Part shown: positions 61,488 to 64,000 of the stretch, in pieces | How positions within the stretch are numbered: position 1 is the stretch's first letter | Layout: each line of letters opens with the position of its first letter | Assembly (NCBI RefSeq): GCF_000002995.4 | Contig: NW_025062479.1 | Coordinates: 16,426,721-16,490,720, forward strand | DNA length: 64,000 bases | From: Brugia malayi | Lineage: Eukaryota > Nematoda > Chromadorea > Rhabditida > Onchocercidae | Direction: 5' to 3' | The notes under the pieces: generated by a model | Told to the model about the DNA's origin: nothing | Databases searched by the model: none | Seen by the model: only the letters and a program-made list of their open reading frames with translations | Position numbers and translations under genes: made by a program

Positions 61488-63086
61488 TATTTCATAGTAT
61501 TTTTAATAAGTGAAAACGAACTTTGCTTTTATTATCAAATTTCTCTTCAAAAACAGGTCCTATCCTAAGCTTTTCAACTTTTGTGTTTTTTTTTTACCTC
61601 TAAAAAATTTGTGAATATGGTACATAACATTTACTTTATAAAATAAATTTAAATTGTAAAATTATGCTTCAGTCAGCAAAATATTTAAAATAGGTATGGA
61701 ATACAATGTATTTATCACTGATATTTCGACAAATAAGAACAACAAGCATCGACCGGTCAAATTTGGGAATTTCATGATGAAAGATTTGAAATTCAAAATG
61801 AAAAGCTAAATTGGAATATTAATATCAAACTCTACCGTATCAATGCAATGATATTCTGTGAGGTAATGAGTTGCTGAAAGAAGTAAATAAAAATAATATA
61901 AATAGGAGGAAGAATGATGGGAATAAAATTTACAATTGCTATGCTAATTATAAAAATAATTATAACACTGTAATAATGCATTATCAATATCATTTGATTA
62001 TTTCACACTACAGTAACGAATTGATAATTTAAATTTCTCAATTCCGGGAAAGTTCTTTCATTCATTCTTCCATCGAACTTTAATTGATATCTTTGTTCAG
62101 AAATTCATTAGACTCAGCTTTTTATGTGATTATCAAAATTAATCAATTATTCGAACGAAACTTTTTAATGGTAACTACTCACTGATTTTTTTTTTTTTTT
62201 TTTGATATGACTTGTGCTGATAGTGAAAGCTATAGATAAATTTCGGGCATTGAGAGATGCGTTCATTGTAAAATTTAAAACTTAAGAAAATGAAAAAAGA
62301 GAATCTTACTCGTTAGCTAGTGCAAATATGATTTGATGAAAAGAAGAAAGATGATATGCTTATTAGCATGCATAATAATTGGCCGTCTCATTCTAATAGT
62401 TGTATTTCAAATTCAATCAATATCAAAAGAAGGAAAAGAGATTCAATATTGCCATTTTTTCTTTTTGTGTCTGAAACTTATTACTGATTAAATTTCAAAT
62501 GTTCATTTCATTTTCAACTGTTTTCATTCTCCCCTCAATATTTCCTTATTTTTATTCAATATAGACTTGAAATTCGATGTAAATTTTAAATTAGATAGTA
62601 TAGTTTAAAGGTCAAGCATACATTCAAGAAGTTCTACAAATTGATTTCCATTAATTATATAAATTAAAATGGAAAGAGGCAGACAAATAAAACCACTTTA
62701 GAAAAAAATAAGTAAATTAAATTCATGGCCAACTATTAGAGTGTTGGAAAAAGCTGGGAAGGAAAGAAAATGCACCACGGTAAATTGAATGAATTCGACG
62801 AGGAATTATATGACAATTAGTGATCTGTTCAGATTTAGAAATTGCCTAAAAGTCCTTAAGACATTTTCAATGAGTTTAGTACCATCACTAAGACTATATG
62901 CAATGATATTGATAATGTCAAGGTATTATTTCACTTCATTATCATATCACTTATATTTGTAAAACATTGATAATCGATTATAAGGACGTGGCCTTATAAA
63001 AGAGATTTCTATCAAAGCAAATAAAAACGTGTCAAAGACATTCTCTTCACGGTAATCTGTTAACACGCCAAATTAAAAGAGTTTAT

Positions 63087-63183
63087 GGGAATTATTATTA
63101 TTATTATTATTATTGTTATTACTATTATTATTATTGTTATTGTTATTATTATTATTATTATCACTATTATTATTATTATTAGC
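63087..63183. repeat. ATT-type triplet microsatellite
   Basis: An array of ATT triplets with occasional GTT and ACT interruptions, about 95 bases long. Confidence 0.88.
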
Positions 63184-64000
63184 GAAATCTTCCAGTATTA
63201 AATTTCAAAAGCACTTAAATCAATTCGTTAATTAAGCGTGTTGCTGCCTTCAATAAAATATTTGAGTTACTATTACTATTTCATTTCTTAATAGCTTGTA
63301 TCTTGAAAATGATCCGAAATCATCGAATTATTCTCCTTATTGTTGTGTTATTCAAAAGACCTTTCAAACTTAACAAAACATTGAAATTTCAGCCAAAAAA
63401 AGAGACAAAGTTGTAAATAACTCGTCTAAAACAAAGAAAAAAATTCACTGGATAATATCTTTCCCAATTACATCTAATTTAATTCTTCCAGTCAAGTGCA
63501 TTAGTGATAAACTGGCAATCGATATTTCACATTGTAGCAAATCGATATGAAAAAATCGAATGTTGAAATGTATAAAATCAACATTAAAAAAATATGAACA
63601 CATAATTTATAAACATTAGCAAGTTAAAATTTCAGACGATATCGATTAAAGCTGACTGTGACATATTTTTCCTTTCAAAATTTTGCATTGCACAAATTCA
63701 AATAGACAAAAGGTATAATGAGGTAGTATATTTAAGCATTATAAAAGGTCAACAAAAAAGAATTAATTTTTTTTCTTTTAGGTAAAAAAATTAAGCGTTC
63801 GAATTGGAAAAGGGAGAGACAAGGACAAAACAGCGAAAATGTGGCAATGATGTAGAAAAAGATAAAGTAAAAAGTGGCTTTATACATTGCCATCGTTTGT
63901 TCCTAGCCTCCTTATCTCACTATTCACTACATCTATCAATTATAAGAAGCCAAAAAGGAAAAAAAAAAAAGTGGATAAGAGCCTTACCCATTTGCTAGGC

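Larger units (their letters stand above)
61014..64000. other. Non-coding stretch at the window end
   Basis: No exon was recognised. It includes two 36-bp tandem copies at 61416-61487, a T run near 62188 and an ATT-type microsatellite at 63087-63183. A gene just beyond the end cannot be excluded. Confidence 0.5.

Noticed and set aside
1..64000. tRNA, rRNA or bacterial endosymbiont genes
   Set aside because: By eye I found no T-arm/anticodon pattern, rRNA core or compact bacterial gene run; a dedicated scan could still find a small one.

Overview
The window looks like chromosomal DNA of a nematode, most likely a spirurid or filarial one. It is very AT-rich, coding exons are short and split by small to medium introns ending in TTTCAG or TTTTAG, several genes start just after a trans-splice-like acceptor, and two genes sit head-to-tail like an operon. 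There are no bacterial operons, tRNA or rRNA genes, or CRISPR arrays. The species cannot be fixed from the sequence. Exon models were built by hand from open frames, GT/AG sites and phase continuity. For eight of the models the summed exon length is a multiple of three.

Layout. 1-7039: AT-rich non-coding DNA with homopolymers and purine/pyrimidine tracts. 7040-10902 (-): secreted trypsin-fold protein of the nematode DUF316 type with the catalytic Ser and probably Asp lost. 11897-13573 (-): mitochondrial TMEM70-like complex V assembly factor. 14635-16124 (-): TMEM199/Vma12-like V-ATPase assembly factor. 18296-23887 (-): 14-exon ubiquitin-specific protease. 24580-24960: locally GC-rich island. 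26525-30783 (-): malonyl-CoA decarboxylase, 10 exons. 31860-33541 (-): exosome cap subunit Csl4/EXOSC1. 34035-34993 (-): weak candidate for a secreted Gly-rich peptide. 35222-36121 (+): unrecognised 96-residue protein, followed after 39 nt by 36179-39354 (+), a CCCH zinc-finger protein of the ZC3H3 type. 42534-52573 (+): 20-exon, 1120-residue secreted PAN plus thrombospondin type 1 repeat protein with two proline-rich tandem-repeat regions. 54180-55560 (-): decayed LINE. 59136-61013 (-): unrecognised two-helix membrane protein. 61050-64000: no gene seen.

Most of the minus-strand block (11.9-33.5 kb) is housekeeping: mitochondrial and vacuolar ATPase assembly, ubiquitin removal, malonyl-CoA turnover and RNA decay. 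The flanking genes (trypsin-like homologue, thrombospondin-repeat protein, two-helix membrane protein) look lineage-specific and extracellular or membrane-bound. No obviously new multi-gene system is visible. The most unusual items are the degenerate protease homologue, the thrombospondin-repeat gene with coding minisatellites, the unrecognised operon partner of ZC3H3, an ORF-rich segment inside a malonyl-CoA decarboxylase intron, and two perfect short inverted repeats.
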